In this document: positions 44,187-52,428 of the stretch, one piece after another
How the letters are laid out: each line of letters begins with the position of its first letter
How positions within the stretch are numbered: the stretch's first letter is position 1
DNA from: Mycobacterium kansasii ATCC 12478
Lineage (GTDB): Bacteria; Actinomycetota; Actinomycetes; Mycobacteriales; Mycobacteriaceae
Length of the DNA: 64,000 nucleotides
Direction of reading: 5' to 3'
Assembly (NCBI RefSeq): GCF_000157895.3
Contig: NC_022663.1
Location: 372,001-436,000 of the forward strand
Program-made: the position numbers and the translations under genes
The notes under the pieces: generated by a model
The model's database searches: none
The model's input: only the letters and a program-made list of their open reading frames with translations
Told to the model about the DNA's origin: nothing

Positions 44187-44932
44187 CGCGGCATCCGGCG
44201 CCACACGAACTGCGGCAGCAGCCTCATGGCGAAGAACATCGGGCGCAGCGCCCACGGGACCCAGACGGTGCGCCGGCCCCTGGCCAGGGCACGTGCGGTG
44301 GCCTCGGCCACTTGCGCCGGGGTGCTGGACAGCGGCGCGGGTGTCATGCCCGCCGTCATGCGTCCGATCACGAATCCCGGCCGCACGATCAGCAACCGTA
44401 CGCCACTGCCGTGCAGCGCGTCGGCCAAACCGCTGGCAAAGCCGTCCAAGCCCGCCTTGGCCGACCCGTAGACATAGTTGGCGCGACGCACTCGCACCCC
44501 GGCCACCGAGGAGAACACCACCAGCGATCCCCTGCCGGCCGTTCGCATCGTGGCGGCCAGCTGGGTGAGCAGGCTGATCTGGGCGACGTAATCGGTGTGC
44601 ACAATGGCGACCGCATGCTCGGCGTCGGTTTCGGCCCGGGCCTGCTCCCCCAGGATGCCGAAGGCCAGCACCGCGGTGCCGATGGGTCCGTGCTCGCCGG
44701 TGATCGCGGCGATCAGCGGGCCGTGCGTGGCCAGGTCGTCGGCGTCGAATTCCCTGGTGTGGACGGCTGTTGCCCCGGCCGCCTTGATGGCGGCAACTTG
44801 CTCGGTGAGCCGGCCGGCGTCTCTGGCGGCCAATATCACCGGAGCGCCGGGAGCCAGGCGGCGCGCGAGTTCGATGCCGATCTCGCTGCGGCCGCCGAAA
44901 ATTACCACCGGAGCTGCGCCCGTGTCGTCCAC
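44183..44932 (-). CDS. Short-chain dehydrogenase/reductase, Rv2073c-like
   Basis: Starting at the GTG at 44,932 (VDDTGAAPVVIFGGRSEIGI) the protein is 249 aa, as I recall for Rv2073c; the frame is open to another GTG at 44,947. It has an SDR Rossmann core with a G-G-R-S-E-I-G nucleotide loop, VLAFGILG, SLVVFSSVAG (catalytic Ser) and YVYGSAKAG (Y-x-x-x-K). The end, LRPMFFAMRLLPQFVWRRMP, resembles DprE2-type SDRs and could contact the membrane. It heads the cobL-cobM-cobK chain with a 4-nt overlap, but a role in cobalamin synthesis is not known. Divergent from the F420-dependent reductase gene. Confidence 0.88.
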   Translation of the reverse strand: MDDTGAAPVVIFGGRSEIGIELARRLAPGAPVILAARDAGRLTEQVAAIKAAGATAVHTREFDADDLATHGPLIAAITGEHGPIGTAVLAFGILGEQARAETDAEHAVAIVHTDYVAQISLLTQLAATMRTAGRGSLVVFSSVAGVRVRRANYVYGSAKAGLDGFASGLADALHGSGVRLLIVRPGFVIGRMTAGMTPAPLSSTPAQVAEATARALARGRRTVWVPWALRPMFFAMRLLPQFVWRRMPR

Positions 44933-44961
44933 GGCTGCGATTATCACCTGCGCTAGCGTGG

Positions 44962-45378
44962 GTGGCGATGGCGAAGACCACGACGCGGCTCACCGACGAC
45001 GCGATGGCGTTTCTCACCGAACGCCATCTGGCCATGCTGACCACGCTGCGGGCCGACAATTCGCCGCACGTGGTGGCCGTGGGTTTCACGTTCGATCCCA
45101 CCACGCATATTGCTCGCGTGATCACCACCGGCGGTTCTCAGAAGGCCGTCAATGCCGAACGCGGCGGCATCGCGGTGTTGAGTCAGGTGGACGGCGCCCG
45201 CTGGCTGTCGCTGGAAGGCAAGGCCTCGGTCAACCGGGACATCGACGCTGTGCGAGACGCCGAATTGCGCTACGCCCAGCGCTACCGGACCCCGCGGGCC
45301 AATCCACGGCGGGTGGTCATCGAAGTTCTCGTGGAGCGGGTGCTGGGGTCGTCGTCCTTGCTTGACCGGGTGGAGTAG
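44962..45378 (+). CDS. F420-dependent biliverdin reductase-like PPOX protein, Rv2074-like
   Basis: This 138-aa split-barrel protein is a close match to Rv2074: HLAMLTTLRADNSPHVVAVG, RVITTGGSQKAVNAERGG and ARWLSLEGKASVNRDIDAVR. Rv2074 was first annotated as a pyridoxamine oxidase and later shown to reduce biliverdin with F420H2. The start is GTG at 44,962, or ATG at 44,968. Its last 62 bp overlap, tail to tail, the 3' end of the PI-PLC-like gene on the other strand. Confidence 0.92.
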   Translation: MAMAKTTTRLTDDAMAFLTERHLAMLTTLRADNSPHVVAVGFTFDPTTHIARVITTGGSQKAVNAERGGIAVLSQVDGARWLSLEGKASVNRDIDAVRDAELRYAQRYRTPRANPRRVVIEVLVERVLGSSSLLDRVE

Positions 45379-46825
45379 CCGCGGCGAGCGGGTAGCACAG
45401 CCATGCACCGCCAGCGGCTGCGGCGTGCAGCTGGGCGTTCTGGTTTCCCGTTCGCGGTAGGGCGAACTCTGCGTTGACGGCCGCACAGGCTAATTGCGCC
45501 TGGTCGAAGCTCACCGGATTTGGCGTCAGCGTCCAGGTGCCCGCGGCGTTGCGGCAGGCCGCGGGGTGCGGGTCTGCACAGGGCGCGGCCACCCAGCGGC
45601 CGGTGGGCGCTTGGAGGGTGCAGCTTCCGGCGGTCGGTCGCGGTTCATCGGGGGCCCAGCTCCACAGCGTGGCCTGGATGCGCCCGTCTTCGGGGAGCAA
45701 CTGGTCGAAGCCGAACAGGTTGACACCGCAGTCGGTCATCGCCTGCACCTTCGCCGGTGTCAGCGCCGCCGGGTTGGCGGGTGGCCGGGTTGGCTTGGTC
45801 AGGGCCGACACCAACGTGGAGTCCTCGTAGTAGCGGACGAGCTTTGTTGCGTACACGTCGCTGCCATACGTGACGTCGCAGGTGGGGTATGGCTGGTAGC
45901 CCGGCGTCGAGCCGCTCTCCACCTCCGGGCCCTTCCAGGTGAAGACGTCGGCCGACCAGTTCGGTATGCAGGAACTGACGAGCACGACTTGCGCGCCCGC
46001 GGCGCGGACGTCATTGCGTGACGTCTGCAGCGGCAGCGGGACACAGCCGTTGGTGGCGCGGCCGGCCGGGTCGGGGTGGTAGATCAAGCTTTGTCCGTCC
46101 GGACGGCGGAGGGTGTCTTCAAGTGTGGCCAGTGCCGATGAGTATGCCGTTGCGTCCCGAAGTTCGTCTTCGAGGTAGAGCAGGATGACTTCGTCGGTGT
46201 GCCCAGGTATGTTGAGCCAGTTCTTGATCTGCGGAAGCACTGCGGTCAACGGAGGCTCGTTGGTGCAGCCCAGGTTGCCGTTGTTGGGTGCGAGCCCGTG
46301 GCAGACCGTGACTTCCCGCTTACCCAGAAGCTCCAGCCTGGGGAGGTAATGCAGGTCGAGTTCGAGGCCACGGACGTCGATGTCCAACTGCTGAGCCAGC
46401 GACAGCTGCTGATTCGAGTCGGCGTGCGAGAGCGTGAACGAGTCGCTGAGACTGTTGAACGAATTGTGGGTGCCCAGCCACTGAGCTTGACTGATCGGCA
46501 AGGGGTCCGCCAGGGCGTACTGGAATTGCGCCGTGCGGTGCACCCATGACTGCAGGTAGGCATCGCGCGCCGCCTGGGTCACTTTATGGGCCAGCGGGAG
46601 TGCGCAGTGTGCGTCCGCGATGCCGACGCGGCGACATTCCGCGGCGACGGCGTCGGCGAACTTGTTGAGCGCCACGCACGGAATCGCGATAGGGCTGACG
46701 GCGTCGCAGGGTGCGGTGGGCGAGGTTTGCTCCGAGGGGTCGGCGATTACCGGCGCGGGGGTGATGACCGTCAGGCTGGTGACGCTAACGACGACCGCTC
46801 TGTGCAGCCATCGGGTGCCGGGCAT
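45317..46825 (-). CDS. Exported PI-PLC X-domain-like protein, Rv2075c-like
   Basis: The 502-aa protein begins with a signal peptide (HRAVVVSVTSLTVITPAPVIADP, with cleavage likely after VIA). The body resembles the TIM-barrel PI-PLC/glycerophosphodiester phosphodiesterase fold: AQWLGTHNSFNSLSDSF with the first catalytic-type His, DIDVRGLELDLHYLP (E-x-D) and VTVCHGLAP with a second His. There are at least ten Cys in the mature part, consistent with a disulfide-bonded extracellular protein. The C-terminal part (about 400-490) is a separate Cys-rich segment with Pro/Ala tails. It matches Rv2075c (about 487 aa), whose enzymatic activity is not established as far as I know. Confidence 0.88.
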   Translation of the reverse strand: MPGTRWLHRAVVVSVTSLTVITPAPVIADPSEQTSPTAPCDAVSPIAIPCVALNKFADAVAAECRRVGIADAHCALPLAHKVTQAARDAYLQSWVHRTAQFQYALADPLPISQAQWLGTHNSFNSLSDSFTLSHADSNQQLSLAQQLDIDVRGLELDLHYLPRLELLGKREVTVCHGLAPNNGNLGCTNEPPLTAVLPQIKNWLNIPGHTDEVILLYLEDELRDATAYSSALATLEDTLRRPDGQSLIYHPDPAGRATNGCVPLPLQTSRNDVRAAGAQVVLVSSCIPNWSADVFTWKGPEVESGSTPGYQPYPTCDVTYGSDVYATKLVRYYEDSTLVSALTKPTRPPANPAALTPAKVQAMTDCGVNLFGFDQLLPEDGRIQATLWSWAPDEPRPTAGSCTLQAPTGRWVAAPCADPHPAACRNAAGTWTLTPNPVSFDQAQLACAAVNAEFALPRTGNQNAQLHAAAAGGAWLCYPLAAATPPGQARTTTPAPAPRELR

Positions 46826-47058
46826 GCGGGCTACTTTGGCACGGCGGCCTGCGGATTTCTAGGGATGTTGTCGAGGTGTTGTAATTGCGGTTTGGGGGTG
46901 GGGGTTCGTGAACCAGTCGAGCACCTGCTGGGTAATGCGCCTGCTTGACGGAAATACCCGGTGCGGCCGACAAGCACCAACCTTGCCTAATTTCATTTCG
47001 CCCCTATCCAAGACCACGATGACCACGCAGGGGCAGCAGAACTCAAGCTAGTGCTCGG

Positions 47059-47595
47059 CTATCGTTCCCGAAACAACGGCTTTCCATTCTGATCCAAGCA
47101 GGATGCGACGATCTCATCAATTGACACATTCAAAAAGAATGACAATTTGACAAGTTCCGCCGTACCAGTCACTGAATCAGAACTGCTAACAGCGACCGCG
47201 GCACCATCGGAAGAGATCAAAGTCAGCCGATCAACCCCTTCAAAGTCCCGGATATCGATATGGAAGTTAGGGGCTAGCTGCTCCGCCAAGACCGGAATTC
47301 TTAAACGCGGCAATTCACGCTTCCGTCTAATAGCCTGACAGAATCTGCCAAAAAAGTACTTTTCAATAGTATCCATCGACGGGGCAGCCAAGATGAAGTG
47401 TTCCGGACCCATGCGGTCAGAGTCCGTGACGACAAACCAGCCGCGGTCATTCCAGCCAATAAAGAGTCGAATTTCACCCAACGATGCCCAGAATATTGCG
47501 CGTCCATCTTCACTGCGGGATCCAGGAGTCAGGGTATATCCAGCAATATTTCCCCATTCCGTAAGCCTCGCGGAGATTTCTATGTGGGCATTCAT
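47059..47595 (-). CDS. Immunity protein for the CpnT-like toxin (Imm61/IFT-like)
   Basis: The 178-aa cytosolic protein begins MNAHIEISARLTEWGNIAGY and contains DGRAIFWASLGEIRLFIGWN and SMDTIEKYFFGRFCQAIRRK. This composition and order resemble the IFT immunity factor (Rv3902c) that neutralises the TNT domain of M. tuberculosis CpnT. Its ATG overlaps the toxin gene stop (ATGA at 47,592-47,595), as expected for a toxin-immunity pair that must be made together. The local DNA is clearly poorer in GC than the flanks, suggesting horizontal acquisition. Immunity function is inferred from position and resemblance. Confidence 0.75.
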   Translation of the reverse strand: MNAHIEISARLTEWGNIAGYTLTPGSRSEDGRAIFWASLGEIRLFIGWNDRGWFVVTDSDRMGPEHFILAAPSMDTIEKYFFGRFCQAIRRKRELPRLRIPVLAEQLAPNFHIDIRDFEGVDRLTLISSDGAAVAVSSSDSVTGTAELVKLSFFLNVSIDEIVASCLDQNGKPLFRER

Positions 47596-50210
47596 CGCAA
47601 TACGCCAATGTCAAGCAATTCTTCCACGTTGAGCGCCCTACCTTCACTGTCGAATATCCGAACCTGTATCGACCCCCCCGGTTGGCCCACGCCAGGTGCT
47701 ACTTCTGACACTTCGACATGCCAGCCGGTCGGAAGATGATCGAATTCATATGCGTTATACGGCTCACGTAAGCTATTGATATGCAGTGCTCGCGCCTCCC
47801 AGGATGCCGGCACACCATCTACCATGATCGCCAGATACTTCCCGTCCACGTTCCCAATCCGGTCGAATTGCCTGCCGTAAAACTTGGTCAATTGATCTGC
47901 GTCGGTAAAAGCGATCTTTGTACCCGGCACCGCTCCATCATTTCCCGGGAAATTCATCCACCGATCACCGGTGGGGCTCAGTCTGTTGAAGCGTTGAACG
48001 TATTCCTGTTCAGTATAAGCACGCCCTTGAGGATCGCGGCCGAAGGGCGCTTCAGGATCTGCAATAAGCTGCGCAACGGTCTTCTTAATCCCGCTGGGAT
48101 CGACCGGATCATCAGGAAAATTCCAAGAATCGGACAACGGCTCACCATAGTGCGGATCGGTTGCTTTATCGGGTAACCGATGCCATCCCGGGCCAGAGCG
48201 CTCGTGGGAATGCAACGGGTCACCCGGGGCTATTGGCGGCTCTTGCGAGCCACGGTCACCCGGCATGTCACCCGCACTGACGTGGGGCGACGACTCCGGC
48301 GGTCGACCGTTAGATGAGATGCCGTCGCTAGCGCAGTGCGGGCTACCGCTACCCGGTCGTGCTAACTCAGTCGGACTAGTAGATTCCGTGAATCGCGGGG
48401 CTGATGCCTGCGGCGCCGGGGATGCGGGTGCAGTGGCCGCGGATGCTGGCTTGACGGGCGCTCCCTCTGCTGCCCCTGGGGCGGGTGTGGATTCCGTCAG
48501 GCGCGAAGTGGTCGACGGCATTTGGTCACCCCCCGCAGCGGGTGCAGGAGACGGACGAGATCCGACAGGCGTGGCCGGATCATGCAAGCCGGCTGACCCC
48601 ACGGTCGCGGAACCCTCTGGGGCAGAGCGGGACTCGGCTGGGGCCATGCTGGGCGCGGATTCCGCAGGACGCGGGGCCTCAACCGGTGGCCGCGGTGGCT
48701 CTCGTGTCGGTAAGGCTGATGGTTCGCCGCTCGTCTTCGGATCGGTCTTGGGCAGATCCCCGCCGAGGTCCTCCAGTTCGCTGGTCAGCGCCTCGCCGGA
48801 GTGGGTGATTTCACCCAGCTGCCCGCTACCACCTGGCGCTCCGACACGCGTAGCGCCGCTACCTTCTTCCCCGGCGACGCCTTCCTCTGGGGCACGCTCG
48901 CCCATGCCGAAACGCCGGGCCTCGCCAACCTTGAGGAACGACGTCCCAACGTCAAAGAGGTTCTCTCCCAACCCCAATCCCGGTCGGTCCTTGCTCCAAT
49001 CGTCGAGGTGCAGCAATCCTTTCCAGGTCTGCGCGGCACCGTCCGGGTCCAGCAGTGCGTATGCCGGGAGGGAACGCACCGCCGTCACATCCAGCCCCTC
49101 CCAAGCGGCCGCCGCACCCTCGGGATCGGTGAGAAAGTGTCGTGGACTGAGCTGGTCCATCTCGACGACCGTTGAGAATGCCGCTTTGTAGACACCCTCG
49201 GTGACGTTGGTGAAGAAATCGAAGACCGTTGCCAGCGGATTGCCGACTTCGGCACCGAGAAAATGCGTGAGCTCACTGCGCACATAGCGCTCCATCCCGC
49301 GCACTAAGCCGTCGGCGACCCCCATTCCGCGCTGCATCGCCTGCTCCTTGGCCTGCGCTTCACGACCAAGGTTGTGCAGCAAGGCCTTGATGTCCTCGGC
49401 GATCTCTTTGACCTCTTGCAGCCCATCGCCGTCGAAAATCGACACCACCTCATGCCACAACCCTGACGCCGACCCCAACCGGTCCAAGAGGTCCCGAATG
49501 GCGTTTTGCGCGTGGGCCACCTCGTCGGCGAAATTGTCGAGGGTGGCGGCCAACTGTTCACACTGCTTGCCCAGGCTTGCCATTGTGGCGCCAAGTTCGG
49601 ACAAGACCGGCTGGATCAGAGGCCCTTCTGGAATCTCTTGTCCGGCGATCACCGCCTTCGGAACGTTGAGCCCCTGCTCTGCACCGCCGAGCGCCGCAGC
49701 AAGACCCCGCCAACATCCCGCGGCCGCATGCAGTCCCGCGACATCCCCGTTGGGCCACAAATCACCGACAAACAGCTCCACGACCCGCCACAGCATCGGC
49801 GGAGGTGGACCTGCACCCAATGTGCCCGGTGGTCCAGGAGCCGAGAACTGCTCCGGATCGTGCGGCGCCGGCAACACACCACTGCCACCACCCAACGTGG
49901 ACGCCGCTTCAGCCCTGGAATAATTCGACGCGGACAGTTGAATCCTGGCGCCGTCATGACGGCACGCGTTGATCGCCGCCGCGGCAGCCTTTACCAGCGA
50001 CTTCGCCGCCTCCTGATACGCCAACCCGAACATGTCGCCAGCCGCATCCTGACCAGTGTTGGCCCCGAAACCTGCCGTCAACGTGCCCAACGCGGCCACG
50101 AGGTCCTCACCCACAGCGGCCACCGCGCTGCCCGCGACGAACATCGCCTCGGGATCAACTGCCAACGGAGCCACGCCGGGATTTTGCCCTATGGCAAGGG
50201 TTGTCGCCAT
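47592..50210 (-). CDS. CpnT-like protein with C-terminal TNT NAD+ glycohydrolase domain
   Basis: The 872-aa protein has three parts. The N-terminal 1-430 is helical, with a WXG100/ESX-substrate-like start and features of the CpnT channel region (SGLWHEVVSIFDGDGLQEVK; MDQLSPRHFLTDPEGAAAAW). Residues about 450-665 form a Pro/Ala/Ser-rich disordered linker. From 669 to the end is a complete TNT domain: RWMNFPGNDGAVPGTKIAFT, FYGRQFDRIG, SWEARALHINSL and PGVGQPGGSIQVRIFDSEGR. TNT of M. tuberculosis CpnT hydrolyses NAD+ and kills host cells; the whole protein is an ESX substrate. H37Rv has one CpnT (Rv3903c), far from this region, so this is an extra or relocated copy. Followed by its immunity gene with 4-nt overlap. 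Confidence 0.92.
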   Translation of the reverse strand: MATTLAIGQNPGVAPLAVDPEAMFVAGSAVAAVGEDLVAALGTLTAGFGANTGQDAAGDMFGLAYQEAAKSLVKAAAAAINACRHDGARIQLSASNYSRAEAASTLGGGSGVLPAPHDPEQFSAPGPPGTLGAGPPPPMLWRVVELFVGDLWPNGDVAGLHAAAGCWRGLAAALGGAEQGLNVPKAVIAGQEIPEGPLIQPVLSELGATMASLGKQCEQLAATLDNFADEVAHAQNAIRDLLDRLGSASGLWHEVVSIFDGDGLQEVKEIAEDIKALLHNLGREAQAKEQAMQRGMGVADGLVRGMERYVRSELTHFLGAEVGNPLATVFDFFTNVTEGVYKAAFSTVVEMDQLSPRHFLTDPEGAAAAWEGLDVTAVRSLPAYALLDPDGAAQTWKGLLHLDDWSKDRPGLGLGENLFDVGTSFLKVGEARRFGMGERAPEEGVAGEEGSGATRVGAPGGSGQLGEITHSGEALTSELEDLGGDLPKTDPKTSGEPSALPTREPPRPPVEAPRPAESAPSMAPAESRSAPEGSATVGSAGLHDPATPVGSRPSPAPAAGGDQMPSTTSRLTESTPAPGAAEGAPVKPASAATAPASPAPQASAPRFTESTSPTELARPGSGSPHCASDGISSNGRPPESSPHVSAGDMPGDRGSQEPPIAPGDPLHSHERSGPGWHRLPDKATDPHYGEPLSDSWNFPDDPVDPSGIKKTVAQLIADPEAPFGRDPQGRAYTEQEYVQRFNRLSPTGDRWMNFPGNDGAVPGTKIAFTDADQLTKFYGRQFDRIGNVDGKYLAIMVDGVPASWEARALHINSLREPYNAYEFDHLPTGWHVEVSEVAPGVGQPGGSIQVRIFDSEGRALNVEELLDIGVLR

Positions 50211-50680
50211 TCACCCGCCTTCGACGTCCGGAGGATTTCGGCGTGGTTCACTCAGCGCGAACCAGCACTGGTCGACCGGATGTCATGTAGCGGCCGATCA
50301 CGTCCTGGCCTACGACCTGGGCTTTCGCAAAGCTTTCGAAAATCGTCGCGCGCGAATATCGAAAGGTGTCATGCCGGTCAATTCACCACCGCCCCAACGG
50401 TGTCACGGTCTTGATAGCCGTGAGTCGTCAGGGGTGAACTCAGTGCCGTGCGGCGTCCGACGCGGTGCTGCTGACAACTCACCGGCTCGCCGCCGAAATT
50501 GCTGCTACGGGCGTGTACGGCTTCCGCGGTCGGGCTGCTGGCGCAGGCTGCTCCACAGCGGCACACCCATCAATTCGCCAACAAGCCCTGAATTACACAG
50601 AGCCATAACCGTTTTCACGGCGCGACCGCGCTGTCAGCGGAGAACTGACCCATGGATGGAGAACCGGAACTACCAGGCGA
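50211..50680. other. Gap between the CpnT-like gene and the lipoprotein genes
   Basis: This 470-bp stretch shows no supported gene on either strand; the frames there lack homology and codon bias. It should hold the promoter of the toxin-immunity pair. Its first 60 bp resemble the flanks of the fossil cpnT starts at 56,941 and 62,746. Confidence 0.5.
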
Positions 50681-51592
50681 TTACACAGTCGTGATCAGGC
50701 GCGCATCTTGTTGGACGAGAAGCGGATTAATGAGGTCGACCACGATCCAGCGCCTTGTCTCATCTACAGCGGTGATCACGCCAAGGTTGTAGACAGCGCC
50801 ACCGAGGTCAACTGTGACCGGAGAGCCTAGCACCCACTGCTCGATGGGCCTGGCGGCGTCGTCTGCAGCCACCACGACGCGAGCCACGCCAGCGGGCAGG
50901 TTCTTCAGTTCTGGCGTGGAAGCCGGGTCGAGCACATGCCCCGTTACGACGACTCCGTCGACGTTGCTCCACTTCGCAGGCGCCTTGCGCTGTTCAACTG
51001 GCTGTGTCGCTTGAACGGTTGCGCCTGTCGGCATCTGGTCGTTGATCTTGACGTCCACAGGAATCGCCCAGTCTGACTGACCGGAACTGAACACCGCGAG
51101 GGGCGAAGTCGGGATCGTCCAAGGCTCGTCGGCGACGGCTGGTTGTACGTCGCCAGGGGCGACGTAGGTAATGCTTCCGACCTTGATTCGGCTCGGCGCT
51201 TGACCAGTGGCGCCTGCCTTCATCACCGACACCGGTGCATCCGCAGCACCTTTCGCGCATTGCGCGACGGTAATGAAGCCGGGCAGCCGTTGCCCGCCAT
51301 GGCTCGCGTCGGGGTAGTCGATATAAAATCCGGCTTTGCACACGACGGTGGCGGCTTCGTCACCAACCATAATTGGGGAGCCTGGTTGCAGCGCAGTCAC
51401 CGGTCCCGACGTCAAGGTCGGCGCGTTGATCGACGGCGGGGGCGGGGCAAATGATGCAGAGGACTTAGCACTCGACGACGTTGTGCCCGAAGCCTTCTCG
51501 CCGACATTCGACCCACACCCGACGGGTGCCAAGCACACGGTCAGGATGATCGACGCCGCTACCAATAACGCTGCGGCGCTTGCCTTTCTCAT
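50681..51592 (-). CDS. Lipoprotein with Pro/Ser-rich linker, function unknown
   Basis: From the ATG at 51,592 this is a 303-aa protein with a lipoprotein signal peptide (MRKASAAALLVAASIILTVC, then LAPVGC as lipobox), then a Ser/Thr/Pro linker (TTSSSAKSSASFAPPPPS). The folded part has repeated beta-rich motifs (ALQPGSPIMVGDEAATVVCK; GSPVTVDLGGAVYNLGVITA). It includes CKAGFYIDYPDASHGGQRLP and AQCAKGAADAP, which resemble extracellular protease-like or adhesin beta-barrels, but I cannot assign a family. The ATG overlaps the stop of the preceding lipoprotein gene (ATGA). It lies between the large ESX-type protein gene and the CpnT-like toxin on the same strand. Confidence 0.85.
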   Translation of the reverse strand: MRKASAAALLVAASIILTVCLAPVGCGSNVGEKASGTTSSSAKSSASFAPPPPSINAPTLTSGPVTALQPGSPIMVGDEAATVVCKAGFYIDYPDASHGGQRLPGFITVAQCAKGAADAPVSVMKAGATGQAPSRIKVGSITYVAPGDVQPAVADEPWTIPTSPLAVFSSGQSDWAIPVDVKINDQMPTGATVQATQPVEQRKAPAKWSNVDGVVVTGHVLDPASTPELKNLPAGVARVVVAADDAARPIEQWVLGSPVTVDLGGAVYNLGVITAVDETRRWIVVDLINPLLVQQDARLITTV

Positions 51593-52428
51593 GCGTTCGC
51601 GCTTGGCGAGGGCCAGCCAGGAGACGCCGGCAGGGTCGGGAAGAACGACCGGACATATTCCTGCCCGGGTACCAAGTCGCGGTGGGGGGGTGCCTTCGCG
51701 ACACAGGTATCTTCGTTTTCGACAACATCCGGCCACTCCGACCCGATTCCAGATCGGGCGAAATACCCGCCCTGGTGGCTGGTGATCCTCCAACCGACGA
51801 AAACATCGACCGACGGCGCGCGCGCCGGCCCCTGCTGGGCGGGCAGCGGCGGCCCCGGCTTGGCAGGAGCGGTCATGGTGATCCGCATCGCCGCGATACC
51901 TGTATATGGGGACGGCCCTGCAACATGCGGGCGGACCCATCCTTGGTCAGATTGTTCGGCAGCGCCGAACATGTATTCGCAGACAATGACTGTGACGTCA
52001 CGACCGGAGGTTGTCACAGACAGGATATGGTCCTGCTGCGTGCCCAACCACGGCGGGTCCGGCCGACCGTCGGTCTGTGGCCACAAAAACTGTGTGCCGA
52101 TCGGATCGTCGATGGACCTGTTGGGATCAACCGACTGCCGAAATCCCGGATACAGATACTTGTCATCGCGCATGGCGGAGGCCAGCGTGAACGACTCGGT
52201 GTAGGCGCGCACCACCACCGCAGGCCACGCGGTCACGTCGATACCGGGTTCAGCCGTCCACACCATGGTGAAATTGTCCAGCGCCGCAGGCCAGCCCGCC
52301 GGCGGCGCCGCAGACGTACTGGTCGAACCTTGAGCCGAGCGCCCACCCGAACCGCATCCACCGACCAACAGCACACCAACTGTCAACAACGCTGCGATTG
52401 TTCGCAACTCGAGACGGATTCGCATCAC
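51589..52428 (-). CDS. Lipoprotein, function unknown
   Basis: The 279-aa protein starts MMRIRLELRTIAALLTVGVL with lipobox VGGC, then a Ser/Thr-rich linker. The mature region (about 45-279) has FTMVWTAEPGIDVTAWPAVV, YLYPGFRQSVDPNRSIDDPI and a Cys pair (VIVCEYMF and EDTCVAKAP). I do not recognise the fold. Its start overlaps the end of the IS-broken gene upstream by 4 nt, and its stop overlaps the next lipoprotein start. The three genes therefore formed one tightly coupled unit leading towards the CpnT-like toxin. Confidence 0.85.
   Translation of the reverse strand: MMRIRLELRTIAALLTVGVLLVGGCGSGGRSAQGSTSTSAAPPAGWPAALDNFTMVWTAEPGIDVTAWPAVVVRAYTESFTLASAMRDDKYLYPGFRQSVDPNRSIDDPIGTQFLWPQTDGRPDPPWLGTQQDHILSVTTSGRDVTVIVCEYMFGAAEQSDQGWVRPHVAGPSPYTGIAAMRITMTAPAKPGPPLPAQQGPARAPSVDVFVGWRITSHQGGYFARSGIGSEWPDVVENEDTCVAKAPPHRDLVPGQEYVRSFFPTLPASPGWPSPSANA

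Noticed and set aside
48265..49191. 308-codon plus-strand frame opposite the CpnT-like gene
   Set aside because: Antisense to the Pro/Ser/Ala linker of the toxin, where both strands lack stops because of composition.
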